Shown here: positions 25,275 through 33,507 of the stretch, in pieces
Layout of the letters: every line of letters begins with the position of its first letter
How positions within the stretch are numbered: position 1 is the stretch's first letter
Source of the DNA: Sphingobacterium paucimobilis HER1398
GTDB lineage: Bacteria; Bacteroidota; Bacteroidia; Sphingobacteriales; Sphingobacteriaceae
Length of the DNA: 64,000 nt
Reading direction: 5' to 3'
Assembly: GCF_000416985.1 (NCBI RefSeq)
Contig: NZ_ATDL01000004.1
Location: 124,001-188,000 of the forward strand
Program-made: the position numbers and the translations under genes
Notes under the pieces: model-generated
Databases searched by the model: none
Seen by the model: the letters and a program-made list of their open reading frames with translations, nothing else
Told to the model about the DNA's origin: nothing

Positions 25275-26027
25275 CTAGCGTAGCTTTTGTATGAATTCAG
25301 GGATTTTTTTTAAATAATCTTCCTGACTCAGCAGTTTGACAAAAGCGGTGCCTACGATAGCTCCATTGGCATAGGCGGTGGCTTTGCGAAATGTCGCTTG
25401 ATCAGATATGCCAAAACCAATGATAAAAGGGCTGTCTAAGTCCATGTCTTTTATCCGTTTGAAATAGCTCTCGGCTTGATCTTTTACTTCGAGATTTGTG
25501 CCTGTGATGGCATTGGACGAAAGTAAATAGATAAAGCTCGTTGATAGTTTGTCTATTTTTCGTATACGCTCTTCTGAAGTCTGTGGAGTGACTAAGAAAA
25601 TATTGCTGATGCCATTCTCTTCGAAGATATGCTGATAGAGTTCTTCATACTCGTACATGGGGAGATCTGGGATAATTGTCCCGTTAACACCCACTTCCTT
25701 ACAGGCCTTACAAAAATTCTCTACGCCGAATCGGATGACAGGATTGACATATCCCATCAGAAATACAGGAATAGTAACATGTTTGCGTAGGTCTTTCAGC
25801 TGCTCAAAAAGGACATGGAGCGTCATTCCATTCTTGAGCGCTTCTTCGGAGCTGTGTTGTATGGTAGGACCGTCTGCCACAGGGTCAGAATAGGGGAATC
25901 CTATCTCCAAGAAATCAGCACCGGCTTCTTCCAACGCTTTGGCAATGGTGACGGTACTGTCCAATGTAGGATAGCCCGCAGTAAAATATATGGACAACAG
26001 TCCGTTGGCGTGTTTATTGAGTTGCAT
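25275..26027 (-). CDS. trpA: Tryptophan synthase alpha subunit
   Basis: 250 residues. TIM-barrel with LSIYFTAGYP, catalytic Glu in FLEIGFPYSDPVADGPTIQ (with the catalytic Asp in the same block), LMGYVNPV, GTIIPDLP and GFGISD. Cleaves indole-3-glycerol phosphate to indole and G3P; the indole is channelled to TrpB. Start at 26027 is preferred because the six extra residues of the longer frame are encoded by the repeat element between trpB and trpA. Last gene of the trp operon. Confidence 0.95.
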   Translation of the reverse strand: MQLNKHANGLLSIYFTAGYPTLDSTVTIAKALEEAGADFLEIGFPYSDPVADGPTIQHSSEEALKNGMTLHVLFEQLKDLRKHVTIPVFLMGYVNPVIRFGVENFCKACKEVGVNGTIIPDLPMYEYEELYQHIFEENGISNIFLVTPQTSEERIRKIDKLSTSFIYLLSSNAITGTNLEVKDQAESYFKRIKDMDLDSPFIIGFGISDQATFRKATAYANGAIVGTAFVKLLSQEDYLKKIPEFIQKLR

Positions 26028-26039
26028 GTTATGGTTTGT

Positions 26040-26112
26040 TAACATGTTGTCGAGTGATCTTGTTATCGAGAAGTCTTCACGACTTGTTAACTCGATAATT
26101 TGTTCACTTGAT
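26040..26112. repeat. GATAAC-rich intergenic repeat, copy 4 (trpB-trpA)
   Basis: Reads, in the orientation opposite to copy 1, as TGATCTTGTTATCGAG, GAAGTC..GACTT, GTTAACTCGATAA, TTGTTCACTTGATAACGA. It fills the trpB-trpA gap. Confidence 0.7.
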
Positions 26113-26120
26113 AACGAATA

Positions 26121-27305
26121 CTACAAGTTAAAATACTTCATATAATTGTCCAGGTCTTTGTCTCCGCGTCCCGATAGACAGATGACGACTACTTCGTCTC
26201 CTTTGAATTTCATTTTTTCAAGGTGGGCTAGTGCATGGGAACTCTCAATGGCAGGAATGATTCCTTCCAATTGTGTAAGAAGTAATCCTGCCTGCATCGC
26301 TTCATCATCGGTTGCAGAGACATATTCTCCACGGCCGGATTGGAACAACCAAGCGTGTTGGGGACCAATACCAGGGTAATCTAGTCCTGCGGATATAGAA
26401 TAGGGTTCGACGACTTGGCCATCGTCGGTCTGCATCAAGATAGAGCGGCTACCGTGCAATACGCCCTCTTTGCCCAGCACGGTGGTCGCGGCAGTCTCTC
26501 CTGAATCGACACCGAGGCCAGCAGCTTCTACTGCGATAAGACGGACATCTTCATCATCGACAAAGTTATAGAACATACCTGCTGCATTGGAGCCGCCACC
26601 TACACAGGCCATGGCGATATCTGGGGTTGACTTTCCTGTCTTTTCCAACAGTTGTTTTTTTGTCTCGGCAGATATAATCGATTGGAAGCGGGCTACCATA
26701 TCGGGGTAGGGGTGAGGACCTACTACGGAGCCTATAATATAGTGGGTGTCTACAGGATTGTTGATCCAGTCACGGAGTGCTTCATTCGTCGCGTCTTTGA
26801 GTGTCTTGCTGCCCGAGGTTGCAGGCACTACTTTGGCTCCCATCATTTTCATACGGGCGACATTTGGAGCTTGACGGGCAATATCAATCTCGCCCATGTA
26901 GACCACACATTCTAACCCTTTTAGTGCGCAAACTGTGGCAGTAGCAACTCCATGCTGCCCTGCCCCGGTCTCTGCTATGATTCTTTTTTTTCCTAGGCGC
27001 TCGGCCAATAGGATCTGCCCAATGGTATTATTGATCTTATGTGCCCCAGTGTGGTTAAGATCTTCTCTTTTTAAGAATATCTTGGCTCCATAGCGCTCGG
27101 ATAGACGCTTGGCATGATATAGGGGGGAGGGGCGACCTACATAATCCTTGAGCAACTGCTCGAACTCTTCTTTGAATGAAGGATCATTTAAGATCGTAAG
27201 GTATTGCTGTTCCAACTGTTCAACGTTAGGATACAGCATCTCTGGAATGTAGGCACCACCGAAGGGGCCATAATAGCCTTTATTGTTTACTTGGTATTTG
27301 CTCAT
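26121..27305 (-). CDS. trpB: Tryptophan synthase beta subunit
   Basis: 394 residues. PLP lysine in [13 protein letters not shown], phosphate-binding GGGSNA, and conserved [14 protein letters not shown] and GRPSPLY near the N-terminus. This is the standard TrpB1 type that works with TrpA, condensing indole with serine. Overlaps trpF by 26 nt, showing translational coupling. Confidence 0.97.
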   Translation of the reverse strand: MSKYQVNNKGYYGPFGGAYIPEMLYPNVEQLEQQYLTILNDPSFKEEFEQLLKDYVGRPSPLYHAKRLSERYGAKIFLKREDLNHTGAHKINNTIGQILLAERLGKKRIIAETGAGQHGVATATVCALKGLECVVYMGEIDIARQAPNVARMKMMGAKVVPATSGSKTLKDATNEALRDWINNPVDTHYIIGSVVGPHPYPDMVARFQSIISAETKKQLLEKTGKSTPDIAMACVGGGSNAAGMFYNFVDDEDVRLIAVEAAGLGVDSGETAATTVLGKEGVLHGSRSILMQTDDGQVVEPYSISAGLDYPGIGPQHAWLFQSGRGEYVSATDDEAMQAGLLLTQLEGIIPAIESSHALAHLEKMKFKGDEVVVICLSGRGDKDLDNYMKYFNL

Positions 27306-27924
27306 TTCGTATGATTGATAATGCTTGTGTTAATGTTTCAATATTCTTGATTCCGGGTTGTCGTTCGAACCTGGAGTTTAAATCTACTGCGTACAGCCTG
27401 TTATCGTTGATGCTAAACGCATCTTGGAGATTGTCCGGCCCTAAGCCTCCGCTGAGAAAATAAGGTTTGTTATAGGGATATTCTGTCAATGCCGACCAGC
27501 TAAAGGCTTTTCCGGTTCCGCCGTATTGCGTGCTTTTGGTATCGAAGAGGAAATAATCGATGTGTTCAAGGTAGCTTTCTAGCGTCAACCAGTCAAATGT
27601 GCTGTCGATTCCAAAAGCTTTGATGATCTCCAGCTTTTGATTTTTTAAAGATTCGCAGAGTTGCGGTGTTTCATCACCATGTAATTGGACTGCGTCCACC
27701 TGGTGAGTATGAACTTTGTCCATGATTTCAGAAAACGTAGAATTGACAAATACTCCAACTTTTTTAATGTCAGCAGCGTTAATTGACGGGGCTTGGTCCT
27801 GTACAAAGCGTGGGGATTTTGGATAAAAAATAAACCCAATATAGTCAATAGGAAGCTGTAGGAGTTGTCGTATGTTGTCCACATCTCGCATGCCGCAAAC
27901 CTTTATTTTGATCTTGTTATTCAT
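27280..27924 (-). CDS. trpF: Phosphoribosylanthranilate isomerase
   Basis: 214 residues. N-terminal KVCGMRD with the catalytic Cys, central [23 protein letters not shown], and C-terminal [17 protein letters not shown]. The catalytic Asp lies in the FDTKS segment. Converts PRA to CdRP. Third step of the pathway. A trpC gene, often fused or adjacent to trpF, is absent. Confidence 0.94.
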   Translation of the reverse strand: MNNKIKIKVCGMRDVDNIRQLLQLPIDYIGFIFYPKSPRFVQDQAPSINAADIKKVGVFVNSTFSEIMDKVHTHQVDAVQLHGDETPQLCESLKNQKLEIIKAFGIDSTFDWLTLESYLEHIDYFLFDTKSTQYGGTGKAFSWSALTEYPYNKPYFLSGGLGPDNLQDAFSINDNRLYAVDLNSRFERQPGIKNIETLTQALSIIRNEQIPSKQ

Positions 27925-27934
27925 TTTTTAGTTA

Positions 27935-28042
27935 TGAGGTTATTGAGTTATCTTGTTATCGTGTGATCCTGTTATCGAGTGATCTAGTGTCTTGTTAACT
28001 TGATAACTTGTTCACTGGCTAACTCATTCACTTGTTAACTCC
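27935..28042. repeat. GATAAC-rich intergenic repeat, copy 5 (trpD-trpF)
   Basis: Multiple units such as GAGTTATCTTGTTATCG, GTGATCCTGTTATCGAG, TTGTTAACTTGATAAC and TTCACTTGTTAACTCC. Occupies the 110-nt gap where trpC often lies and runs a few bases into the 3' end of trpD. Confidence 0.7.
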
Positions 28043-29024
28043 TTACTAATTTCTTCAGACTATCCAATGCTTTTAATCCCAAAAGTGAGGCCTCTGCCTC
28101 GTAATAGCAGTCTCCAAAACTTCTTTCGGGATGGAAGGTCTTTATCGCAAAAGCAGCATTGGTCAATACGACATTGTTTTGTGAATTGGTACCTTTTCCC
28201 TGAATAATGTTATTGAAAATGTTGGCCGCTTCCTCAACGGTGTCACCACCTGCCAGTTCGTCGGATGTCACAGGCTCAAAACCCAATTCTTCGACTGTAT
28301 AGTAGCTTTCCCCAGCGTTGTTTATAAGCTTAAAATCTCCTGTAAGAGATATCTCGTCATATCCATCCAATGCATGTATGATGCTATACTGTTTGTCCGT
28401 GTTCTGGCAGAGATAGTTGTATAGCCTTGCTAATTCGAGACTGAAAACCCCTACGGATTGATAGGTCGGATTGGCGGGATTGGTCAATGGGCCGAGCATG
28501 TTGAAAAATGTTTTGACGCCCAGTGCTTTTCGGATGGGAGCTACCGTTTTCATCGCTGGATGGAAGAGAGGAGCATGGAGAAAGCAGATATTCGCTTCAT
28601 CCAATTGGCGCTTCAAGCTGTCCATATCATTGGTGAATTGATATCCCAGGTATTCCATCACATTGGATGAACCGCAGCCCGAAGACACACCTACATTGCC
28701 GTGTTTTGCTACGTGGTATCCTGCTCCGGCAACGACAAAAGAAGCTAAGGTGGAGATGTTGAACGTATTCTTGCCGTCGCCACCCGTACCGCACATGTCG
28801 ATAAGGTCATAGCCCTGAAAATCAACTTTTAGACATAGATCATACATAGCATCCCGGAAACCTGTAAGTTCTTCAACACGAATACTGCGCATGCCATAGG
28901 TTGTCATAAAAGCGGCAATTTGATGACTGTCGTATTTTCCTGTTGCGATATGAGTCAGGATATCATAGGCCTCCTGTCGGCTGAATGACTTGTACTCAAA
29001 TAGATGTCTTAGTATTTCTTTCAT
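28035..29024 (-). CDS. trpD: Anthranilate phosphoribosyltransferase
   Basis: 329 residues. PRPP-binding CGTGGDGKNTFNIST, KHGNVGVSSGCGSSN, and the second conserved block near AGGDTVEEAANIF. Transfers the phosphoribosyl group to anthranilate. Start at 29024 (MKEILRHLFEY) is chosen; the frame upstream runs backwards through the attenuator terminator. First structural gene after the trp leader, which is unusual since trpE and trpG normally hold this place. Confidence 0.95.
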   Translation of the reverse strand: MKEILRHLFEYKSFSRQEAYDILTHIATGKYDSHQIAAFMTTYGMRSIRVEELTGFRDAMYDLCLKVDFQGYDLIDMCGTGGDGKNTFNISTLASFVVAGAGYHVAKHGNVGVSSGCGSSNVMEYLGYQFTNDMDSLKRQLDEANICFLHAPLFHPAMKTVAPIRKALGVKTFFNMLGPLTNPANPTYQSVGVFSLELARLYNYLCQNTDKQYSIIHALDGYDEISLTGDFKLINNAGESYYTVEELGFEPVTSDELAGGDTVEEAANIFNNIIQGKGTNSQNNVVLTNAAFAIKTFHPERSFGDCYYEAEASLLGLKALDSLKKLVRS

Positions 29025-29067
29025 TTTTTTATGGTAAAAGGTCAATGATTGTTGTTCAAAAAAGAGC

Positions 29068-29096
29068 AAAAAAAAGGCTTGCCGATATGGCAAGCC
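29068..29096 (-). terminator. trp attenuator terminator
   Basis: Stem GGCTTGCC/GGCAAGCC (29096-29089 with 29083-29076), loop ATATC, followed on the minus strand by eight T (29075-29068). It lies between the leader peptide and trpD. An alternative pairing of 29143-29136 (UGUGGCAG) with 29093-29086 (UUGCCAUA) would break it. Confidence 0.93.
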
Positions 29097-29146
29097 CACT
29101 ATTCTTTGATTGTATCAATTTCAAGCAATAGACGTCTGCCACAACA

Positions 29147-29194
29147 TTAACTGTCGTGCCACCACCATGCGTTATTGATTACAAAATTGTTCAT
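29147..29194 (-). CDS. trpL: trp operon leader peptide
   Basis: Fifteen codons, MNNFVINNAWWWHDS, with three consecutive Trp codons (29167-29159) near the end, as in classical ribosome-mediated attenuators. The segment right after the Trp codons (CACGACA, 29158-29152) can pair with UGUUGUG (29146-29140); a ribosome stalled on the Trp codons would cover it and free the antiterminator strand. Starts about 11 nt after the expected transcription start. Too short for standard gene callers. Confidence 0.93.
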   Translation of the reverse strand: MNNFVINNAWWWHDS

Positions 29195-29211
29195 TACTTA
29201 GTCGTTGGTAA

Positions 29212-29242
29212 CAAATATCAAATAAGTTTTTAAAAATGTCAA
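29212..29242 (-). promoter_or_regulatory. trp operon promoter
   Basis: Minus-strand TTG (29242-29240) in a CTTGAC context, a 20-nt spacer, then GATATTTG (29219-29212), one mismatch from TAnnTTTG. Predicted transcription start near 29206, just before the leader peptide. Confidence 0.7.
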
Positions 29243-29258
29243 GTTTTTTTCGATTTTT

Positions 29259-29714
29259 TTAATAAAGTACAAAATGTGCTAGGTTGTTTCCTTTGGAAAC
29301 TAAGGTGAGAGAGCCTACTTTGTCGTTCTCTAAGTATACAGCGAGCATCTGTCTTTTTCTATATTGTAAAAAGTACATGTTGTCGGTATCTAGATCTTCG
29401 GGATCAATATCGCGAATTTCTTTCTTTGGCATTTTGTTATAGGGAATATACTCTATTTCTTTTAGATTTTTAGCCATAAGATTTATTCGTACCTCCTGTA
29501 AGGATACTTCGAGATAATCGTAAATTTCGTCGGAAGGATTTTCGACAATAAGGTATTGGCTTAATATGATATCGATAGCTTTGTTTTCATCAGCAAGATC
29601 AGCGATAAAAGATTGAATGTACCTAATATCCTTATTATAATCTTTAGGGATGGACTCCTGAGCGCGTAAGCTAGTGGATAGAATAAGCAATAAGAAACTA
29701 ATTAATACTTTCAT
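29259..29714 (-). CDS. Hypothetical secreted protein
   Basis: 151 residues with a signal peptide ending SLRAQ (about residues 1-19). The mature part is rich in Asp, Glu, Lys and Tyr, with no motif that I recognise. The predicted trp promoter lies immediately after its stop codon. Probably periplasmic; function unknown. Confidence 0.65.
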   Translation of the reverse strand: MKVLISFLLLILSTSLRAQESIPKDYNKDIRYIQSFIADLADENKAIDIILSQYLIVENPSDEIYDYLEVSLQEVRINLMAKNLKEIEYIPYNKMPKKEIRDIDPEDLDTDNMYFLQYRKRQMLAVYLENDKVGSLTLVSKGNNLAHFVLY

Positions 29715-29781
29715 CTTTATTTAATTTTTAATGACGATCAACCCATAGGAAAGGTTGGTTGTGTTTCCAAAGGAACAAAAT

Positions 29782-29813
29782 AAAAATCGCACTTAGAAAA
29801 GTGCGATTTTTAT
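29782..29813 (-). terminator. Terminator of the DUF2795 gene
   Basis: Perfect 14-bp stem (29782-29795 with 29800-29813) with loop AGAA. The stem ends in a T-run on both strands. Confidence 0.85.
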
Positions 29814-29819
29814 GATGGA

Positions 29820-30041
29820 TTAATACTCGTCTTCATTGAAAAAGAAATCGTCTTTTGTAGGATAGTCCGGCCAAATCTCTTCAATGTTTTCATAAGGTTC
29901 GCCATCGTCTTCCAAAGCTTGAAGATTTTCGATTACTTCTACTGGAGCACCAGAACGAATTGCGTAATCAATTAATTCATCTTTAGTCGCAGGCCATGGC
30001 GCATCTTCTAAGTGTGATGCTAATTCTAGAGTCCAATACAT
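29820..30041 (-). CDS. DUF2795 domain protein
   Basis: 73-residue acidic soluble protein. The block PWPATKDELIDYAIRSGAPVEVIENLQAL is the DUF2795 signature; the C-terminus is very acidic. Family function unknown; small highly expressed proteins of this type are common in Bacteroidota. Followed by a strong terminator, so it is probably a monocistronic unit. Confidence 0.88.
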   Translation of the reverse strand: MYWTLELASHLEDAPWPATKDELIDYAIRSGAPVEVIENLQALEDDGEPYENIEEIWPDYPTKDDFFFNEDEY

Positions 30042-30163
30042 AGTATTACAATTTAAGTTCTACTTTTTTCGCAAAAATAGTATTATATTTTATATAAGCA
30101 AGTTAATTATGTATTAAATAGGTTTTTCTTTTTTATAGCTCTGTTTTTGAGGTTTATATGTTT

Positions 30164-30931
30164 TTAGGCTTCCATGTTTTTTACATTTTGTAGACTTTTC
30201 CCTAGGGTCCAGTAAGACTGCATCCGATGGTAGACCAAGGTTTGTATTTCGTCGGATTGTTGTGTAGTCATCAGTTGTGTACTGATAGGTGTGAGTACTT
30301 TTATCTGAATGGTACCGGGGCGAGAGCCAAATTTTTCACCGCCGTCCCATAGAATCTGCCATGCGTTTTGTATAACGACTGGAAGTATCTGTATCTGGTT
30401 GTCAATAGCAAGTTTGAATGATCCTGATTTGAATTCATGAAGTCTTGGAGGATATTCGTCGTCAATTTTTCCTTCGGGAAATATGACCATCGATTTGCCT
30501 TCTTTGACGAGACTGTCTGCTTTTTTGAACGCTCTGAATGCAGATATTTTGCTTTTTCGATCCACGGCAATATCGATCGTCTTGAAGAAAATTCGTGTGA
30601 CTGGATTACGTAATAACTCGACTTTGCCCATAAAAGAAAACGGTTGTGGACACATGAAGATAATAGCAGTGATATCTAAAATAGAAGTATGGTTAGGACA
30701 GATGATGTAGGGCATTGACCAATCTATTTCAGATTCAAACTCGACTTTGAAAAATATACCTGAACATGTTGTGGCGAGTAGGGCTATAATACGTCTTACC
30801 CGTACGATAGCGGCATAATTCTTTTCGGGGTTCCGAGTCAAAAGGTATAATAGTGGAAACAATAAAATGAAAAAGATAAGTAGACAGAGGAAATACCAGA
30901 GTCTATGCAGCTTTTTTAGGATTTGCACCAT
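30164..30931 (-). CDS. plsC: 1-acyl-sn-glycerol-3-phosphate acyltransferase
   Basis: 255 residues of the PlsC family. N-terminal membrane helix (about 13-31), the catalytic NHTSILD (HX4D, residues 81-86), and FPEGK further on, matching family motifs I and III. Converts lysophosphatidate to phosphatidate at the inner membrane. Other PlsC-type acyltransferases (for example for ornithine or amino lipids) share these motifs, so the acceptor is inferred. Confidence 0.85.
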   Translation of the reverse strand: MVQILKKLHRLWYFLCLLIFFILLFPLLYLLTRNPEKNYAAIVRVRRIIALLATTCSGIFFKVEFESEIDWSMPYIICPNHTSILDITAIIFMCPQPFSFMGKVELLRNPVTRIFFKTIDIAVDRKSKISAFRAFKKADSLVKEGKSMVIFPEGKIDDEYPPRLHEFKSGSFKLAIDNQIQILPVVIQNAWQILWDGGEKFGSRPGTIQIKVLTPISTQLMTTQQSDEIQTLVYHRMQSYWTLGKSLQNVKNMEA

Positions 30932-30968
30932 ACGATTTACATTAATGAAAATCGAATTTAAAAAGAAA

Positions 30969-30990
30969 AAAGGATACCTAGGTATCCTTT
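30969..30990 (-). terminator. Terminator after the sulfur cassette
   Basis: A perfect 22-nt palindrome centred on CCTAGG forms a hairpin followed on the minus strand by a T-rich run (TTTTTCTTTTT). It follows the oxyanion-binding protein gene. Confidence 0.75.
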
Positions 30991-31000
30991 CTTGAAAGTT

Positions 31001-31912
31001 TTATTTTATACTGAAACCGTATTTCTGATAAATTTGTTGGGCTGTACTCGTCTCCATAAACTTAAGGAAGTCATCTGCAGCTTTTGGATGGGGGGCTGTT
31101 TTGAGTTTGGTCGCCATGTAAGTAGCTGTAGAGTTGAGCTCATCAGGGATCTCGACGACATCGACAGGATGTCCCTTTATTTTTTGATATACGACTTCGG
31201 AACTCCATACGGGAGCCACATCGGCATCGCCATATAGGATGCGCATAGGGCTTTCTCGATGGTGTATTTTTGTTAGATAGGTAGTGCCTTTCTCCACTTT
31301 ATCTTTCATGATTTTGTTGACAAGAGCTTCTCCGCCCGCTTTTTTGTAGGATGCTTGTATCTGTTCTCCAATACCTTCCCATAATGGGTTGGGCATAGCG
31401 ATACGTACATCTTCTTGTGCCAGGTCGTTGAGCGAAGTTATCTTGGCTGGATTTCCTTCAGGAACCATCAAGCAGATGTTGTTGTAACAATAGATCTGGG
31501 TATGACTGAAGTAATCTTTCATTTCGGTAATCGTTCTTTTGCCAGCGGTGTATACGTCAGGCTGGTGCGTGATACGAAGATTGCCTAAAGTCAAGGAACC
31601 ACCTTGTATCTGTTTGGCCAATATTCCTGGAGGTAATGTCTCTACGAATATACGTTGGTACTGGGGATATTCTTTCTTAAATGCAGCTAATAAGTCGTCT
31701 ACGACCATAAATTGATTGCCTGCGAAAAATATGGTGAGTTGTGGATCTACGATATCTCCATAAAGGTCCGGTACATTATTGATACCAGGTACAGTAAAGT
31801 GTACTGCAGATGCTGGAGGAGTGTTCCATGGTGGATCAAATCTATGGTCTTGGGCCTTTCCTAAGGTCGAAACCAGTAAGAATAAACCTAGTAGTATGTT
31901 TCTAAAATTCAT
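31001..31912 (-). CDS. Periplasmic oxyanion-binding-like protein (PBP type 2)
   Basis: 303 residues with a signal peptide ending LGKAQ and a type-2 periplasmic-binding fold: IFFAGNQFMVVDDLLAAFKKEYPQ, then NICLMVPEGNPAKITSLNDLAQEDVRIAMPNP and APVWSSEVVYQK. It resembles molybdate/tungstate/sulfate-type binding proteins. No ABC permease or ATPase is adjacent, so it may deliver or sense an anion rather than feed a transporter. The ATG at 31912 is chosen over 31957, which overlaps the upstream gene and precedes the signal peptide. Last gene after the TsdA-like and DsrE-like genes. Confidence 0.75.
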   Translation of the reverse strand: MNFRNILLGLFLLVSTLGKAQDHRFDPPWNTPPASAVHFTVPGINNVPDLYGDIVDPQLTIFFAGNQFMVVDDLLAAFKKEYPQYQRIFVETLPPGILAKQIQGGSLTLGNLRITHQPDVYTAGKRTITEMKDYFSHTQIYCYNNICLMVPEGNPAKITSLNDLAQEDVRIAMPNPLWEGIGEQIQASYKKAGGEALVNKIMKDKVEKGTTYLTKIHHRESPMRILYGDADVAPVWSSEVVYQKIKGHPVDVVEIPDELNSTATYMATKLKTAPHPKAADDFLKFMETSTAQQIYQKYGFSIK

Positions 31913-31935
31913 ATCTGAATGTATATGGGGTGTCG

Positions 31936-32412
31936 TTATGGTTTTACAATAATCCAACCTTCGCTAGCGCGTAAGATAAGCTCGCCGTTGCCACTCGGCA
32001 CGTAGGCGAGAAAATCATAAAGTTCACTTTTGGCTATTTTTCGCTCTTCAAGGGTATTAAGGCACTGTACGACATGCACGCCCTTTTCAATGAGACCTTT
32101 CAGCGCTTCTTCATATTGGCTGTTTGATTTTTTGAATGCTTCTGTTCCTCCCGAGAATGCAATCAGTTCAATTTCGAGTTTACCTTGCAGACGTGGGTCT
32201 TTTAGGGCATTGTTGATATTTCGGAATGCCTTGGCAATGGTTTTTGGATCATCACTGTCGAGTTGGTAGATGGCTTTATAGCTTTTCTTTTTTGCAACTG
32301 CTCCTTGGAATGATTTGTTCTTGGTGAGAAGGTCACTGTCCTGAGCGAAGCTCTGTCCTTGGAATGCTATTGTAAATAGGATTAGGCAGGTGGTAATAAT
32401 GCTATTGTTCAT
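31936..32412 (-). CDS. Exported DsrE-family protein
   Basis: 158 residues. Signal peptide (about 1-23, ending SFAQ), then a DsrE-type domain: LDSDDPKTIAKAFRNINNALKDPRL, ELIAFSGGTEAF, and VVQCLNTLEERKI with the conserved cysteine C117. Cytoplasmic DsrE/TusD relatives carry sulfur on this cysteine; here the protein is secreted. 17 nt after the TsdA-like cytochrome gene, so co-transcribed. A role in binding or relaying a sulfur compound in the periplasm is inferred. Confidence 0.82.
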   Translation of the reverse strand: MNNSIITTCLILFTIAFQGQSFAQDSDLLTKNKSFQGAVAKKKSYKAIYQLDSDDPKTIAKAFRNINNALKDPRLQGKLEIELIAFSGGTEAFKKSNSQYEEALKGLIEKGVHVVQCLNTLEERKIAKSELYDFLAYVPSGNGELILRASEGWIIVKP

Positions 32413-32429
32413 ATGTATATAATTTGTTA

Positions 32430-33407
32430 TTAAAAATTAAATGGTCCGTATTTGTGTTGTTCTGCGCTGATATCATCCGCATAAGGAGGATATGCACAGT
32501 CTTTAGGTTTTTTTGCCAAATTAGGATAGTCTTTTTCCTTGTTTGCCTTTTTAGGTCTGTCAAAGGAATTGATGTAGGCAGCGACATCATACGCTTCTTC
32601 GTCACTCAACAGAGGTTCGTCATAGGTCGCACCTAGTGGCATGTTCCCTTTGATAAAGCGAGCGGCAGTCAGCATGCGGGCCATACCAGCTCCGTCATTG
32701 TAGCTGTCAGCCCCCCAAAGCGGTGGGTATAGGTAACCTCCTGCATTTGGATTCTTCTGGCCCTGACCTTGTTCGCCATGGCAGCTTGAGCATTGGTTGG
32801 CATAGATAACCTGACCGTGTTTTAAATCTGCTGCACGATCCGGGATTTCTATCTTTACGAATCCCTGACCGTCTAGACGCTTGTCATTGTGTGTACGCTG
32901 GCTTACTTGTTTGATATAAGTGATGATGGCTCGCATTTCATTGCTGTTTTCAGCAATAGCTCTGCCATTCATACTCCGTTCAAAACAACCATTAATCCGC
33001 TCTTCCAACGATTCTACTTTGTCCTCACGTCCGATATATATTGGGAAGACTTGGTGCAGTCCTACATAAGGAGCCGCAAAAGCTTTTGTTCCGCCATTAA
33101 GGTGACAATTGCTGCAAGCTAAGTTATTGCCTATCTTTTTGCCGTCTTCATAAAAATAATCATAGGTGTTTTTTATTAGTTTTTCGCCGTAGGCTGCGAG
33201 CTTGCCCTCAGCATCATCTTTAAAAGTGATAGGAACATAGTCCGCCACATGAACGATAGTGCTGTCATCTAAGACTTCTTTCGCAGAAGCGATATTACCT
33301 CTTCCCTGTTCGTAAGCAAAGAGAAAGAGACATACACACATTACTAATGATAATAAGGCAATACCACCGAGTGCTTTTACATAATTGGTTAATCTTTTGT
33401 ACTCCAT
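32430..33407 (-). CDS. tsdA: TsdA-like dihaem cytochrome c (thiosulfate dehydrogenase)
   Basis: 325 residues with an N-terminal membrane anchor (about 12-32). Two haem-binding motifs, CSNCH (98-102) and CSSCH (206-210). The signature LEERINGCFERSMNGRAI places C141 where thiosulfate dehydrogenase TsdA has its unusual Cys haem ligand, and NMPLG (M256) matches the second haem's methionine region. TsdA oxidises two thiosulfate to tetrathionate, or the reverse. The C-terminal 45 residues are an extra tail. Family assignment strong; direction of reaction not predictable. Confidence 0.85.
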   Translation of the reverse strand: MEYKRLTNYVKALGGIALLSLVMCVCLFLFAYEQGRGNIASAKEVLDDSTIVHVADYVPITFKDDAEGKLAAYGEKLIKNTYDYFYEDGKKIGNNLACSNCHLNGGTKAFAAPYVGLHQVFPIYIGREDKVESLEERINGCFERSMNGRAIAENSNEMRAIITYIKQVSQRTHNDKRLDGQGFVKIEIPDRAADLKHGQVIYANQCSSCHGEQGQGQKNPNAGGYLYPPLWGADSYNDGAGMARMLTAARFIKGNMPLGATYDEPLLSDEEAYDVAAYINSFDRPKKANKEKDYPNLAKKPKDCAYPPYADDISAEQHKYGPFNF

Positions 33408-33507
33408 CTTTCAGAATAGTTATTTCTACAAATAAACTTTCTTTCAAATTGTTCAAAAAGAAAGGAAATATTATGAGGTATAACCAAAAGTTATTTACGA
33501 AAGTTAA

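Noticed and set aside
29025..29099. Extended N-terminus of TrpD
   Set aside because: The longer frame reads through the attenuator terminator (GLPYR, FFLLFF); the natural TrpD start is MKEILRHLF.
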